Positions 42,800 through 51,752 of a stretch of 64,000 bases of DNA are shown one piece after another. Numbering within the stretch: the first letter of the stretch is position 1; every line of letters begins with the position of its first letter. Source of the stretch: Nitrospiria bacterium (GTDB taxonomy: Bacteria > Nitrospirota > Nitrospiria > DASWJH01); the NCBI GenBank assembly GCA_036397255.1, contig DASWJH010000026.1:1-64000 (forward strand), in the 5' to 3' direction. The notes below the pieces were generated by a model, which saw only the letters and a program-made list of their open reading frames with translations, ran no database searches and was not told the origin of the DNA. A program made the translations under genes and the position numbers.

Positions 42800-42969
42800 T
42801 TTCAATCCCCCTAAATTTTTTTTGCTCTTTAAATAGCCCATAAAAACAGCTAAGCATTGTTATAATAAAACCTCTACCTCATTTCTGTTGGTCACTCCGA
42901 CTTAACCCTTATTGGGATTAGAATCCCAATTAAAAAGTTTCTTACTCTTTTGACCTATTTTGACATAAT

Positions 42970-43032
42970 TGTCAATGGGGCTTTGGTACTAGTTTAGTAT
43001 TAAATTTGGGGTTTTTAATACCAAAATAAACC
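42970..43032 (-). promoter_or_regulatory. Conserved operator-like block upstream of cytochrome A
   Basis: On the plus strand, TGTCAATGGG (42970-42979) is followed 14 bases after its G by GGTACTAGTTTAGTA and, further on, by AATACCAAAATAAACC, an imperfect inverted partner. The same arrangement, with the same spacing, lies upstream of cytochrome B (49165-49228). On the minus strand TTGACA here is followed by ATTATGTCAAAA, so TTGACA...TGTCAA is itself a palindrome. The block is about 170-230 bases before the start codon. Confidence 0.6.
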
Positions 43033-43136
43033 TAAAAATGAGGATATTAAGGTCTATCTAATGAAATTATTAACTCATATTTAAAATTTTCATGAGCAAG
43101 GGAATAGTCCCACAAGGGGGTAAAATCTTTCATTTA

Positions 43137-45422
43137 TTATTGATTTTTATTTTCAGGTTTTGAGGGATGATGGTCAATATTTATATAGGCATCAATAAAT
43201 TCAATTATTTTATTTTCATCATAATCATTAAATATTTGAATTTTTTCCCAGGCGGTTAAAGCCAGCTTTGAATCCATTAAAGGATAGGGAGCAACCACAA
43301 GCCTATCATATTTTCTAGCAAGTTCTCCCATTTGTTTTTTCCACGGATCACAACCATCAGGACAATTATATTGAATCAAAACACCCCCATCCTCAAGATT
43401 ATGAACCTGTTCCTCAAGTGGGATTGGGATTTCATGAACGCCCCACTCTGCGATATAACGGGTATGAGGCCCTGAGGTTGGGGGATTACTGTTATAAGGC
43501 TCATGGGGCACTATTGGATGATCAATATGCTCATTCCCCAAACCCGGAACAGTCCGCCCAGGTTCCTTCTGTAAAGAAACGGTCTTAGCCAGCATTTTTT
43601 TCTCAGGTTTAATCCCTAAACCTCCCAATTGGCTTAAATCAAAATGAAAATCTTTCAGCCCGGGATTAATTCTTATATCTTCAAGATAAACCTTTCCAAT
43701 AACTCTGCCATCCATCAACCTCATCATCCTCACAGGAAGAAAATACTTTTCCTGAACCTTTTCATATAGTAGCTTGGTCTCAGCAATCCCTTTTGGGATC
43801 TGACTTCCTTCATGAGGGGAGGGATTGGCCATAATGGGAAATTTTTCTATCAGACTAACCGGAATCATTTTTTCGGCATCAATCCAAATCTGAGAAACCT
43901 GTTCACCGGTTTTTTTGGCCCCTATTACATGATATTTGTGATCTCCTTCCTTTACATTCCCAAGAATATCTACAGCAATACCATTTTTTAAAAATGGGCT
44001 TCCGGAAACATCCCCGGCCATATGGCGAATAACTTCTTCAACGGAAAGAGAATTAATTGCATAGAGTAAGTAACTCAAATCTTGCCGGGGAAGTGAATAA
44101 AACTGACCCCCTGGAGGAATCGCTATCCCCCATCCCTTTTCAGCAAGCCTCGCCCCCCCATTTTGAAATTCCTGGCGAAAATTATCCGGTACCCTAAAAA
44201 AGGTGCGGATCTTTTTCGGGTCTATTTCTTTTTCCTTTTCCTTTTTTTCAATTTCAAGGGGATTGGGCTTCTCTTCAACCGGCTTAAACTTTTCCACAAA
44301 ACTCAACTCTTGAAAGGAGGCACCATTTTTTTTTATTCCGCGGATAATACGTTCCAGTCTGATTTGGTTTTCCCTTTTTTTCCCCCATCGATCACGTTCC
44401 CTCTCCTCAACTTCTGTCATAACAAAATCATAAGGAACATCACCTACCGGAATCGCTCGAATTTCCTCCAATGTCTCTAAATTAAAAACCACCAGATTTT
44501 CACCCAATTGATCTAAAGCAAAGAGCTCTTTTCCTGAGGGGGCCAGTTTTGCTGTCACTAATCCCCCCCGGAATTTCCTGGCTAAAGCCGGTTTAAATTC
44601 TGGCCAAGGCCTTTTTCCCCAGTCAACCTTCATAGTTAATATTTCACTAACCCTTTCTCCCTTTTTCCAACAAATAGCAATTAAATTTTCCTCCCCAGCA
44701 AAAATGACGTCTCTTGGACCTGGTACAAGTGTTATTTTGGCTCTGGCGTTGTGTTCATTGATCAGAGTAATTTCGCTTCCATCCACGTTGGCAACCACCA
44801 GAAACTCTCCCGTAGGGTCCATTTGCATCCGAATGGAACTGTCCCCCGTGGGAATACTGGTTCCCGCGGGATTTTCCTTTCCCATCGGATAGGAAAGAAC
44901 ATAGCTATAAACCCGCTTGTCACCCTTTGAAATCGGATCATATTGCCCCACATAGAGATTTTTTTCACCCCAGGCCAGTGCCAACTCATAAGGTAATTTG
45001 ACCTCCGTTTGAATCCGGTCTTTTGCCTTAAAACTTTTCACATAATAGGCCTGCAAGATACTTCCAGGCCATGAGTAGCTCCAAAAAAGGTTTCCCTTTT
45101 CATTAAAAATTCCTGGGCCCCTGGCTGGGATTTGCCCAGAAACAATTAAACTGGGAAGGTCTACGGCAACGGTGTTCTCTGAATACCAATGCTGAACCCA
45201 TAATTCCCTCTGGTCCGGGGAAAAAAGTAATCTCCAGGGAGAGGCACCTGTATATAACTTGGTAAGGGTTTTTCCCGAATTTAAATCAATGATCTGAACA
45301 TTATTATTTCCCGCATTGGCAACAAATCCTACGGGAACCTTTCCCGCCTCCGATAACACAGGTATAGCCGAAAAGAATAAACTATAAACCAATAGAACGA
45401 AACCTTTTCTGAATTTTTTCAT
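43137..45422 (-). CDS. Secreted propeller / LolA-RseB-like / DUF3105 protein (module B)
   Basis: The protein is about 761 residues from the ATG at 45420-45422. A signal peptide (GFVLLVYSLFFSAIPVLSEA) is followed by a YncE-like propeller (VGFVANAGNNNVQIIDLNSG; GASPWRLLFSPDQRELWVQH) and a charged linker (KPNPLEIEKKEKEKEIDPKK). A LolA/RseB-like domain follows (FFRVPDNFRQEFQNGGARLA; VSQIWIDAEKMIPVSLIEKF), then DUF3105 (YNSNPPTSGPHTRYIAEWG; VHNLEDGGVLIQYNCPDGCD). It is collinear with the module A protein over its whole length. It follows the cytochrome B gene by 96 bases with a conserved hairpin between. There is no TPR gene after it. Confidence 0.85.
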   Translation of the reverse strand: MKKFRKGFVLLVYSLFFSAIPVLSEAGKVPVGFVANAGNNNVQIIDLNSGKTLTKLYTGASPWRLLFSPDQRELWVQHWYSENTVAVDLPSLIVSGQIPARGPGIFNEKGNLFWSYSWPGSILQAYYVKSFKAKDRIQTEVKLPYELALAWGEKNLYVGQYDPISKGDKRVYSYVLSYPMGKENPAGTSIPTGDSSIRMQMDPTGEFLVVANVDGSEITLINEHNARAKITLVPGPRDVIFAGEENLIAICWKKGERVSEILTMKVDWGKRPWPEFKPALARKFRGGLVTAKLAPSGKELFALDQLGENLVVFNLETLEEIRAIPVGDVPYDFVMTEVEERERDRWGKKRENQIRLERIIRGIKKNGASFQELSFVEKFKPVEEKPNPLEIEKKEKEKEIDPKKIRTFFRVPDNFRQEFQNGGARLAEKGWGIAIPPGGQFYSLPRQDLSYLLYAINSLSVEEVIRHMAGDVSGSPFLKNGIAVDILGNVKEGDHKYHVIGAKKTGEQVSQIWIDAEKMIPVSLIEKFPIMANPSPHEGSQIPKGIAETKLLYEKVQEKYFLPVRMMRLMDGRVIGKVYLEDIRINPGLKDFHFDLSQLGGLGIKPEKKMLAKTVSLQKEPGRTVPGLGNEHIDHPIVPHEPYNSNPPTSGPHTRYIAEWGVHEIPIPLEEQVHNLEDGGVLIQYNCPDGCDPWKKQMGELARKYDRLVVAPYPLMDSKLALTAWEKIQIFNDYDENKIIEFIDAYINIDHHPSKPENKNQ

Positions 45423-45463
45423 TGTATGACCATACCTTTTCAGGACACCCATCCTAAAGAAAT

Positions 45464-45494
45464 GGCCTGTACGCTCACCTTAAGCGCACAGGCC
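45464..45494 (-). promoter_or_regulatory. Conserved intercistronic hairpin, module B
   Basis: In the minus-strand RNA GGCCUGUGCGCU pairs with AGCGUACAGGCC (12 pairs, one G-U) around UAAGGUG. It occupies the same place as the module A hairpin, between cytochrome and propeller genes. No U-run follows, so it is not a classical terminator here. Confidence 0.75.
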
Positions 45495-45518
45495 GAATAA
45501 TGCAAGCAGGAAAGAACT

Positions 45519-48500
45519 CTAACTGTTCCCGGTCTTAAACGTGCTGTTGAAGTTCTGGGCCAAGCCGGTCGCAGTGGTCACCGTGACGCAGTACCACGTC
45601 TTGGTGGCCAGGTTGTTTGTCGGATCCAGCGTCCAAGCCGTTCCCCCTCCGGTAACGGTTCCTGGGGCTTGAGCGCCCAACGTGGCGCACCGGTCCTGGT
45701 TCGGACCGAGGGCTACATGCAGCAGGAAACTGCTTTCATCCACCACGCCGCTCGGGGTCTGGTTGAAGGTGATGTCCACATTGGTCGCCGTGAGAATGCC
45801 GGTGGACCCATCAGGAGGTTTCACGCTGGTTACCTGAAGGCCGCCAAGCGTCGTCGTTGTGGTAGTGGCTCCAGTGGTGGTGGTAGCTCCGGTGGTTGTT
45901 GTTGTCGTGGTTCCTAACGTAGTAGTGGTTGGAACCGGCTCATTGCTTCCCACCTTAAACCCGAAGGTATACTCCCCTCCCGCTGCAGGTCCTGCTGCCA
46001 ACGGGTTCCCTGCAAAGTCCGTAAGGGCCGACCCATTCCGGGATGGGGCAATATGCATGACATACACCCCCCGATCCAACAACGCCATCTCCTCACTGGT
46101 GAACGGGAACAACCCCCAGGTCGTATCATCGATCTGATCCAGAAGGGTGGTAATGGCCGATCCACTGTTATCCGTCAGATAGAAGGTATTGGGATCCACT
46201 CCCTGGACAGGCTCTGTGAAACTCACCTTCACAATCCGGAAAGCATCCACATGAAGCTCACCATTTCCCTCTACATCATAATTTCCCGTAGGTCCTCCAT
46301 AGGGAGAAGGCGACCAATGACGGTTCGCGGGAATCGGAGCGGTCAGATTGGTATCGGCGGTAGAATTATTAATCACCACCTGCGGGGCGACAGAATCTGC
46401 CGTCTCATTCACCTGAATCACTGCGTTCACCACTTCCATCGGGACCGCCGGCGCACCCTCGACCACCACCGGATCGAACTTCATCGCCTCCCGTAGCTCC
46501 GCGTCCCCAAAGGCACCCGGTTTCCCGACACGGTCACAGGGCGCTTTCAGAACGCAGGGCTCCAGTGTCGGTGAACCGGTCGGGAACCCCTCGTCGGCCT
46601 CCACATCATCGGTATTGGCCAGGTTCCCCAAAAACTTCTTCGCCACCACCGCCTCGAAGGACTGATAGTACACCACCGCCGTCACCGCAATCGGACCCAC
46701 CACATCGGACGGCACCACCACCGAATACTGGCTTGCGTTGATGGTCGCACCCGCATGGGGAAGAGGCCTCAACCGTGTATCCTCCAAAAAGGAGTCATCA
46801 AACAAATCCCCGTCCCCGTCCAGGTCATTATACTGAGGCAATCCCGTGGGATTGTTCCGGTCGATCACCGCCCCAGTCGAATCCACCGGCATACCCTGAG
46901 CGTTCACCACAAGATTGACGGGCGTCGCGTAGGGAAGATCGAGCGTCGGACAGTTCTGGTCCAGCGTGGCCCACGCCTTGATCAATATGGAATACGGATC
47001 AGGTGAGCCTTCCGGAATGATAAAATTACACCCCGGGAACAGCGGATCAGCCTGCGCTGATGCCGTCATATAGCCCACACCAAAAGAGCGCTGATTACCA
47101 GCGGCTGAGTTCTGAATCTGCAACTCAACATCATCGGAGGTGTCTGCGGTGTTTTTGGTATCGAACGCCGACACCCGCACCCAGGCCACTCGCCCTTCCG
47201 GAAACCCGGTCGGGAAATTATGCCCGGAGCCCGCGTTCGTGACGCTCAGGCTCAAAGGTGCCAAGGTCTCCGTCGCAGGCCTGGCCACCGATCCAGGGGC
47301 CGAAAGGTTCATCGTCAATACATTCCTCAGACGGTCCCACGCAAACCGCTCATGCTGGGTCGCAGGGGGCCCTTTTCGAGAGGGTGCCGTGTCGAACCGT
47401 GCATAGTTGAAGCGGCTGGCCGGTTCTTTGGAGGAAAAACTGGTATGCAAAAGCTCCGGATAAGGCTGAACATCCCCGCTGCTCTGAGCGTCCGCACCGA
47501 TCATCTTCGTGATATAGGCATTGCCCCCCACGAAATGGTGCGTCCAATGGGGCGTCCTCGTAATCCGGTCACAACTCGGTCCGCTCAGCGGAGGCACGGA
47601 CACACCGCTTGCATCATATAACGTCAGCGCCGTCCCAGGTTGCCCGAAGGTCTGGTTCATGTGACAGGTCTGGCAATCCCGTTTAAACGCAGGATCGAAA
47701 AACGCGTTCCCCGGACGGTCCGCATACCGGCTGTTTTGCCATTCCGTATAGGTCCGCTCAATGGGAAATCCTCCGACCCAAAAACCATGTTGGTTCTTGA
47801 TCGTGGCAGGGTTGGTCACATCATGGCAGGCCGCGCAAAACTCGGATCGTTCAAACTTCACCTGATAAAACGTATCATGCTTTCCGGGAGGATTGGCCTG
47901 AATATAGTTAATCGGCGTGCCAAATACCCCGGTTAAATACGGATCCTCCGTGGCATTAAAATCGTTCCAGCTCAACGGCCCGAACCGTTCCGGTTCATGC
48001 AACGCATGGGGAGAAAGTCGAAACGCTCCCGCCCCTGCCGCATATCCCAAATTCCCTGACGCGGCATCCGGCACGGTCAGCATATCCTCCTGTTCCGGCG
48101 TCAGACCGGAATTCCAGCGGGGATTCTGTGAGGGTACCGGATAATACTCCGCCCCGCTTTTGTTGTAATTGTGATAGGGGGTATACCGGGTCTCCACATT
48201 GGTATGGCACACTTCACACACAATCCCCGTTTGCCCGCTGTTGCTGTTCACCATTCGCCCTTCTGCCGTTCGGCGGAAACCAAAGGATTCTGGCGTTAAC
48301 TGTCCGGTATAAGGATCTGTAGTGGTGACCTCCGCCGTTGAATTAATGGATGTGGGATCAAACGTGGGGCTGATCCGCCCATGCTCTTGTGTCGTCGCTC
48401 CGGCACCGTGGGGACTTTGATCATCCGTATAGACATCAATGGTCGCATCCACATAATCGGTCGGCATGTGACACCGGCTGCAGAAATCATCCATTAATGA

Positions 48501-49010
48501 GCCCGAACCGCTGGTGGTAACCATTCCCGTTCCATAATCAAATGTGGAGGTCCCATCCGCATTGGCAAAAGGATTGATCTTATGGGCTGCATCGCTGCAA
48601 TCGTAGGGAGTCGATCCATCGGGTGGGGGGGGAATATCGGCACAGCCATCCGTTGAGGTCAACCGCGCCACCAAAAGAAAAGCGCCTCTCCAGCCTGGAT
48701 CGCGCCAGGCGTTAGACATCATGGCACCGTTCCACTGATCAAATATTCCTGTATGACAGCCGGTGCAGGCTCCCACATCATCGATCCCATTCCAAAGGCT
48801 CTCAAAAGGAGGTCCGGGATAGGCACCGGGAGTGCCCAAATTAGGGTGGTCCGTTTCCGAAACCACATACGGAGCCGGCTCGGGAATCCGGTTGGGGATG
48901 AAATCCTCCTCCCCATGGCGGGCACTTGAATTGGAGACAAAAGCCAGAAGGAAAAAGGTGGAAACTAAAAAGGCAAGAAAACCTAAAATAGTTTTTTCCT
49001 TTAAATCCAT
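45519..49010 (-). CDS. Secreted pentahaem c-type cytochrome with Ig-like domains and Thr-rich linker (module B)
   Basis: This 1163-residue paralogue of cytochrome A has the same leader (FLAFLVSTFFLLAFVSNSSA). Its five CxxCH motifs in the same order are CTGCH (~82), CSRCH, CEVCH, CAACH and CQTCH. Shared blocks include GSGSLMDDFCSRCHMPT, NVETRYTPYHNY, FERSEFCAACHDVTNP and WVGGFPIERTYTEW. The C-terminal part has a Big_5-like domain (VKVSFTEPVQGVDPNTFYLT), a Thr-rich linker shorter than in A and a final Big_5 domain. Local G+C is visibly higher than in module A, so the copies have diverged in composition. It is the first gene downstream of the LuxR-type regulator. Confidence 0.88.
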   Translation of the reverse strand: MDLKEKTILGFLAFLVSTFFLLAFVSNSSARHGEEDFIPNRIPEPAPYVVSETDHPNLGTPGAYPGPPFESLWNGIDDVGACTGCHTGIFDQWNGAMMSNAWRDPGWRGAFLLVARLTSTDGCADIPPPPDGSTPYDCSDAAHKINPFANADGTSTFDYGTGMVTTSGSGSLMDDFCSRCHMPTDYVDATIDVYTDDQSPHGAGATTQEHGRISPTFDPTSINSTAEVTTTDPYTGQLTPESFGFRRTAEGRMVNSNSGQTGIVCEVCHTNVETRYTPYHNYNKSGAEYYPVPSQNPRWNSGLTPEQEDMLTVPDAASGNLGYAAGAGAFRLSPHALHEPERFGPLSWNDFNATEDPYLTGVFGTPINYIQANPPGKHDTFYQVKFERSEFCAACHDVTNPATIKNQHGFWVGGFPIERTYTEWQNSRYADRPGNAFFDPAFKRDCQTCHMNQTFGQPGTALTLYDASGVSVPPLSGPSCDRITRTPHWTHHFVGGNAYITKMIGADAQSSGDVQPYPELLHTSFSSKEPASRFNYARFDTAPSRKGPPATQHERFAWDRLRNVLTMNLSAPGSVARPATETLAPLSLSVTNAGSGHNFPTGFPEGRVAWVRVSAFDTKNTADTSDDVELQIQNSAAGNQRSFGVGYMTASAQADPLFPGCNFIIPEGSPDPYSILIKAWATLDQNCPTLDLPYATPVNLVVNAQGMPVDSTGAVIDRNNPTGLPQYNDLDGDGDLFDDSFLEDTRLRPLPHAGATINASQYSVVVPSDVVGPIAVTAVVYYQSFEAVVAKKFLGNLANTDDVEADEGFPTGSPTLEPCVLKAPCDRVGKPGAFGDAELREAMKFDPVVVEGAPAVPMEVVNAVIQVNETADSVAPQVVINNSTADTNLTAPIPANRHWSPSPYGGPTGNYDVEGNGELHVDAFRIVKVSFTEPVQGVDPNTFYLTDNSGSAITTLLDQIDDTTWGLFPFTSEEMALLDRGVYVMHIAPSRNGSALTDFAGNPLAAGPAAGGEYTFGFKVGSNEPVPTTTTLGTTTTTTTGATTTTGATTTTTTLGGLQVTSVKPPDGSTGILTATNVDITFNQTPSGVVDESSFLLHVALGPNQDRCATLGAQAPGTVTGGGTAWTLDPTNNLATKTWYCVTVTTATGLAQNFNSTFKTGNS

Positions 49011-49164
49011 TTCAATACCCCCTATTTTTATTTCTTTAAAAACTATTAGCGTTAAAAATTAAAGAAAATGCCCTTTGCTCGTTCTCTTTTTAAATTTAAT
49101 TTACAATTTTAGAAACAGAAATCAAAACAATTATTCTCGTTCTTTTGATCCTTTCTGACCCAAA

Positions 49165-49228
49165 TGTCAATGGGACTCTGGTATTATATTGGTACTAAAT
49201 TTTGTGAAAATCATACCAAACTAATACC
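49165..49228 (-). promoter_or_regulatory. Conserved operator-like block upstream of cytochrome B
   Basis: On the plus strand TGTCAATGGG (49165-49174) precedes GGTATTATATTGGTA (49180-49194). That 15-mer is matched, 13 of 15, by an inverted copy at 49214-49228 (TACCAAACTAATACC). The spacing and sequence mirror the block before cytochrome A. A TATAAT lies inside the first arm on the minus strand. The block is about 155-220 bases before the start codon and likely holds the promoter and a dimeric regulator site. Confidence 0.65.
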
Positions 49229-49291
49229 TCCAATGAGAATCTTTGTGATGTTTGCTGGGTTTAACCGAATGTAGGGGAGAAATAAAAGAGC

Positions 49292-49939
49292 TTAAAGCCC
49301 AGAGGAGGTCAATGAGTAATCCATCAACTGGGTTCTTTTTGTCACATTGAGCTTATTAAAAATATTATGGACATGGCATTTTACAGTTTTTTCGCTTAGG
49401 TAGAGCTTCTCTGCAATTTCTTTATTCCGCAACCCTTGCCTGACCATTTCATGGACCCTGATTTCTTGAGCAGTCAAACCGTTACCATTATAATATTTCC
49501 GATCTTGCATTTTTCCATTTTTAGGGTGGGTTCCGTTTACTTCGATCTTTTTTTGAAACCAAATCCCTCCTTTAAACACCTCCCGAATGGCATCGGCTAA
49601 TTCTTCATCCCGAATGGTTTTTGAAAGAAAAGCCCTGATTCCGGCATGCATTGCCCGTAACATCAAATCCCCCTGCATCACATCACTTAAAATAAAATAT
49701 TTTATATTATTTCCTTGGCTTAAAAGGGGGAAAAACTGTTGAATCGAATAGCGCTGGTTTGGGTCTAGGCCTGCAATAAAGATGTCTGTTTTAATAAAAT
49801 TCTTTGAATTTTTAAACTGTTCTGGATGGGTTAACTCAGCAATAAGCTCAAAATCATTTTGTATCCTAATTAACTCTTTCAGTCGTTCCCGGAGTTTTTT
49901 GTCCCTGTCACATACGATCAGATGGATCCGGTGTTCCAT
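49292..49939 (-). CDS. LuxR/NarL-family regulator with a degenerate receiver domain
   Basis: The protein is about 215 residues from the ATG at 49937-49939 (AAGGAG 7-9 bases upstream). A receiver-like N-terminus (IHLIVCDRDKKLRERLKELI) keeps the acidic pair. The segment that should read DVVLLD is DIFIAGLDP, with Gly at the expected phosphoacceptor position. The conserved Lys region is retained (AFLSKTIRDEEL). The C-terminal LuxR helix-turn-helix is complete (LTAQEIRVHEMVRQGLRNKE; EKLYLSEKTVKCHVHNIFNK). No kinase gene is adjacent. It sits immediately upstream of cytochrome module B and is the best candidate regulator of both modules; that link is inference. Confidence 0.85.
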   Translation of the reverse strand: MEHRIHLIVCDRDKKLRERLKELIRIQNDFELIAELTHPEQFKNSKNFIKTDIFIAGLDPNQRYSIQQFFPLLSQGNNIKYFILSDVMQGDLMLRAMHAGIRAFLSKTIRDEELADAIREVFKGGIWFQKKIEVNGTHPKNGKMQDRKYYNGNGLTAQEIRVHEMVRQGLRNKEIAEKLYLSEKTVKCHVHNIFNKLNVTKRTQLMDYSLTSSGL

Positions 49940-49963
49940 TTCTATAACTCCTTGATAATTCAA

Positions 49964-50317
49964 GGGTTAAAATAGAATTCAATCACTGAATGGTATTACA
50001 TTGGAACAATGTTGTAAAAAAGTATTACCTAATGTTTCTTATAAAAAAAAATTAACCTGATTGTCAAGCAAACTTCTTTGGCTCCATTTTTTCTTCACAA
50101 TAAAAAGAGAACTATAAAGCTAAATCATTAAAGGTGGCTCTTAAACAACACCATAATTTTGTTACGTTTTATAATTCTATGGAAGGTTCCATTTCTTGAC
50201 ATAGGTCAAAAAAGTGGTACCTTAAAAAATGATAAAAAAAATTAACCTGTATCCTAATTACTATTCCATAAAATTTTCCTTTCAAGAAATCAAGAGGTGT
50301 GAAAAAAAATTCCACTT
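49964..50317. other. Divergent control region between the LuxR-type regulator and the GGDEF gene
   Basis: The 354 bases are A/T-rich and contain no gene. They hold a GGTATTA-type 15-mer near the regulator (listed separately). Close to the GGDEF gene, TTGACATAGGTCAA (50196-50209) is a CRP/FNR-like palindrome (TTGAC-N4-GTCAA) followed by GTGGTACC. Confidence 0.5.
49992..50029 (-). promoter_or_regulatory. Copy of the 15-mer operator motif upstream of the regulator gene
   Basis: GGTATTACATTGGAA on the plus strand matches GGTATTATATTGGTA of the cytochrome B block at 13 of 15 positions. About 15 bases later AGTATTACC forms a weak second arm. It lies 53-90 bases upstream of the regulator start, consistent with autoregulation. 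Confidence 0.5.
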
Positions 50318-51559
50318 ATGGAGCCGGCTAGCCTCATCTCAACAAACCCACTTTTGAATATGGGGGCTCTTCTTTTGGTTGGAGCCCTTGCCTTTTTTAT
50401 TGGAATATTTTTAGGGAGAATAGGAATCTCCCAAAAAATTCTAAAAATTACCGAAGAAAAGAAAAAATCCGATAAAAAATCAGCGGAAGAATCAAATTTT
50501 AGGAGAACCCTTCAAAATCAAATTACACAACTGGATGAAAAAAACCGGGATTATCTTAAACTCTTTGTCACCCTTCCCGAAGCCGTTAAACGCCTTTGCT
50601 CCAATCTGACAATCGAGGAGGTCACCTCTTCGATTGTTCGGCTAACATTTGTTCTAATGAACGCAGGTGAAATTGCATTATTCCTTTTTCGCCCTGATGA
50701 AAAACGGTTACAACTTTCCTTGGCTTATGGATTGGACAAAGAAAAGTATTGGGGTTTATCTTATGCCTTAGGAGAGGGAAAAATCGGCATTACCGGGGAA
50801 GCAAAGATTGTTCTCACCTCCGATGACTTTAAGTACAATCCCGAAGTATCAGGAAAAATTCCTAAAGACGGGAATCCCCTGGTGGTTGATTTTTGTGCCC
50901 CTATCCGCTTTAAGGGCCGCCTTCATGGGGTATTGAGTGTGGGTAAAATCAAATCCCCGGATCAAAATCATCGAACTTTTCTTGCAATGATAGCCGATTT
51001 AGCAGCCATTTCTCTTGATAATGTGCAACGGTTGGATGATGTCCAATTAACGGCCCGGGTTGATTCCTTGACCCAACTCTATAACCGGCGTTATTTTGAA
51101 GAGCGCCTCATGGAAGAAGCGCAAAAATGTGGGAACTATAATTTTGAATGTTCTATTTTTATGTTCGATGTGGATCATTTCAAAAAATATAATGATCAAA
51201 ATGGACATCAGGCGGGAGACGAACTTTTGCAAAAAATGGCGAGGCTTGTTCGTAAAAATACACGAGGAACGGACATACTTGCCCGTTACGGGGGAGAAGA
51301 GTTTATTGTTTTGTTGTCAAACCAAGGAAGAGAAAGAGCGATCAAATATGCGGAAAATACCTGCAAGTTGATTGAAACCCATATTTTTCCCAACCTGGAG
51401 AAACAACCCCTGGGCTTCGTGTCAATCAGTGGGGGGGTAGCCTCTTTCCCTAAGGATGGTAGAACCCTCAATGAAATCATTCAAAAAGCCGACAAAGCCT
51501 TATATGAAGCCAAAAACGCGGGAAGAAACCGCGTGGTGGGGTTTGGGGAAACCCCTTAA
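50318..51559 (+). CDS. Membrane-anchored GAF-GGDEF diguanylate cyclase
   Basis: This 413-residue protein has an N-terminal membrane span (LLNMGALLLVGALAFFIGIF), a coiled coil (about residues 40-85), a GAF-like sensor domain (about 90-235; DFCAPIRFKGRLHGVLSVGK) and a GGDEF domain. The GGDEF domain has DSLTQLYNRRYFEERL, FMFDVDHFKKYNDQNGHQAG, the active-site GGEEF and, five residues before it, the RxxD inhibitory site (RGTD). It should make cyclic di-GMP and be product-inhibited. It is divergent from the LuxR-type regulator. The ATG at 50318 has only a weak, distant ribosome-binding site (GAGGTG). Confidence 0.9.
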   Translation: MEPASLISTNPLLNMGALLLVGALAFFIGIFLGRIGISQKILKITEEKKKSDKKSAEESNFRRTLQNQITQLDEKNRDYLKLFVTLPEAVKRLCSNLTIEEVTSSIVRLTFVLMNAGEIALFLFRPDEKRLQLSLAYGLDKEKYWGLSYALGEGKIGITGEAKIVLTSDDFKYNPEVSGKIPKDGNPLVVDFCAPIRFKGRLHGVLSVGKIKSPDQNHRTFLAMIADLAAISLDNVQRLDDVQLTARVDSLTQLYNRRYFEERLMEEAQKCGNYNFECSIFMFDVDHFKKYNDQNGHQAGDELLQKMARLVRKNTRGTDILARYGGEEFIVLLSNQGRERAIKYAENTCKLIETHIFPNLEKQPLGFVSISGGVASFPKDGRTLNEIIQKADKALYEAKNAGRNRVVGFGETP

Positions 51560-51752
51560 AAAATGTACTCCACTTTTATGAAACAAAGAGTTTGGCAGAT
51601 GGATCAAAAATAATTTCCCTATTCAATTTTCCGCTCCTCAACGGTTTTCATTTTTCTTTAATCCTTATTTCCACCCTCAATTAACTCCCCTTATTCAACA
51701 AGCCCCTCCCCTGATTCAAAGTTAAAGAAAACCCGCAACCGGAAAAAGAAAT

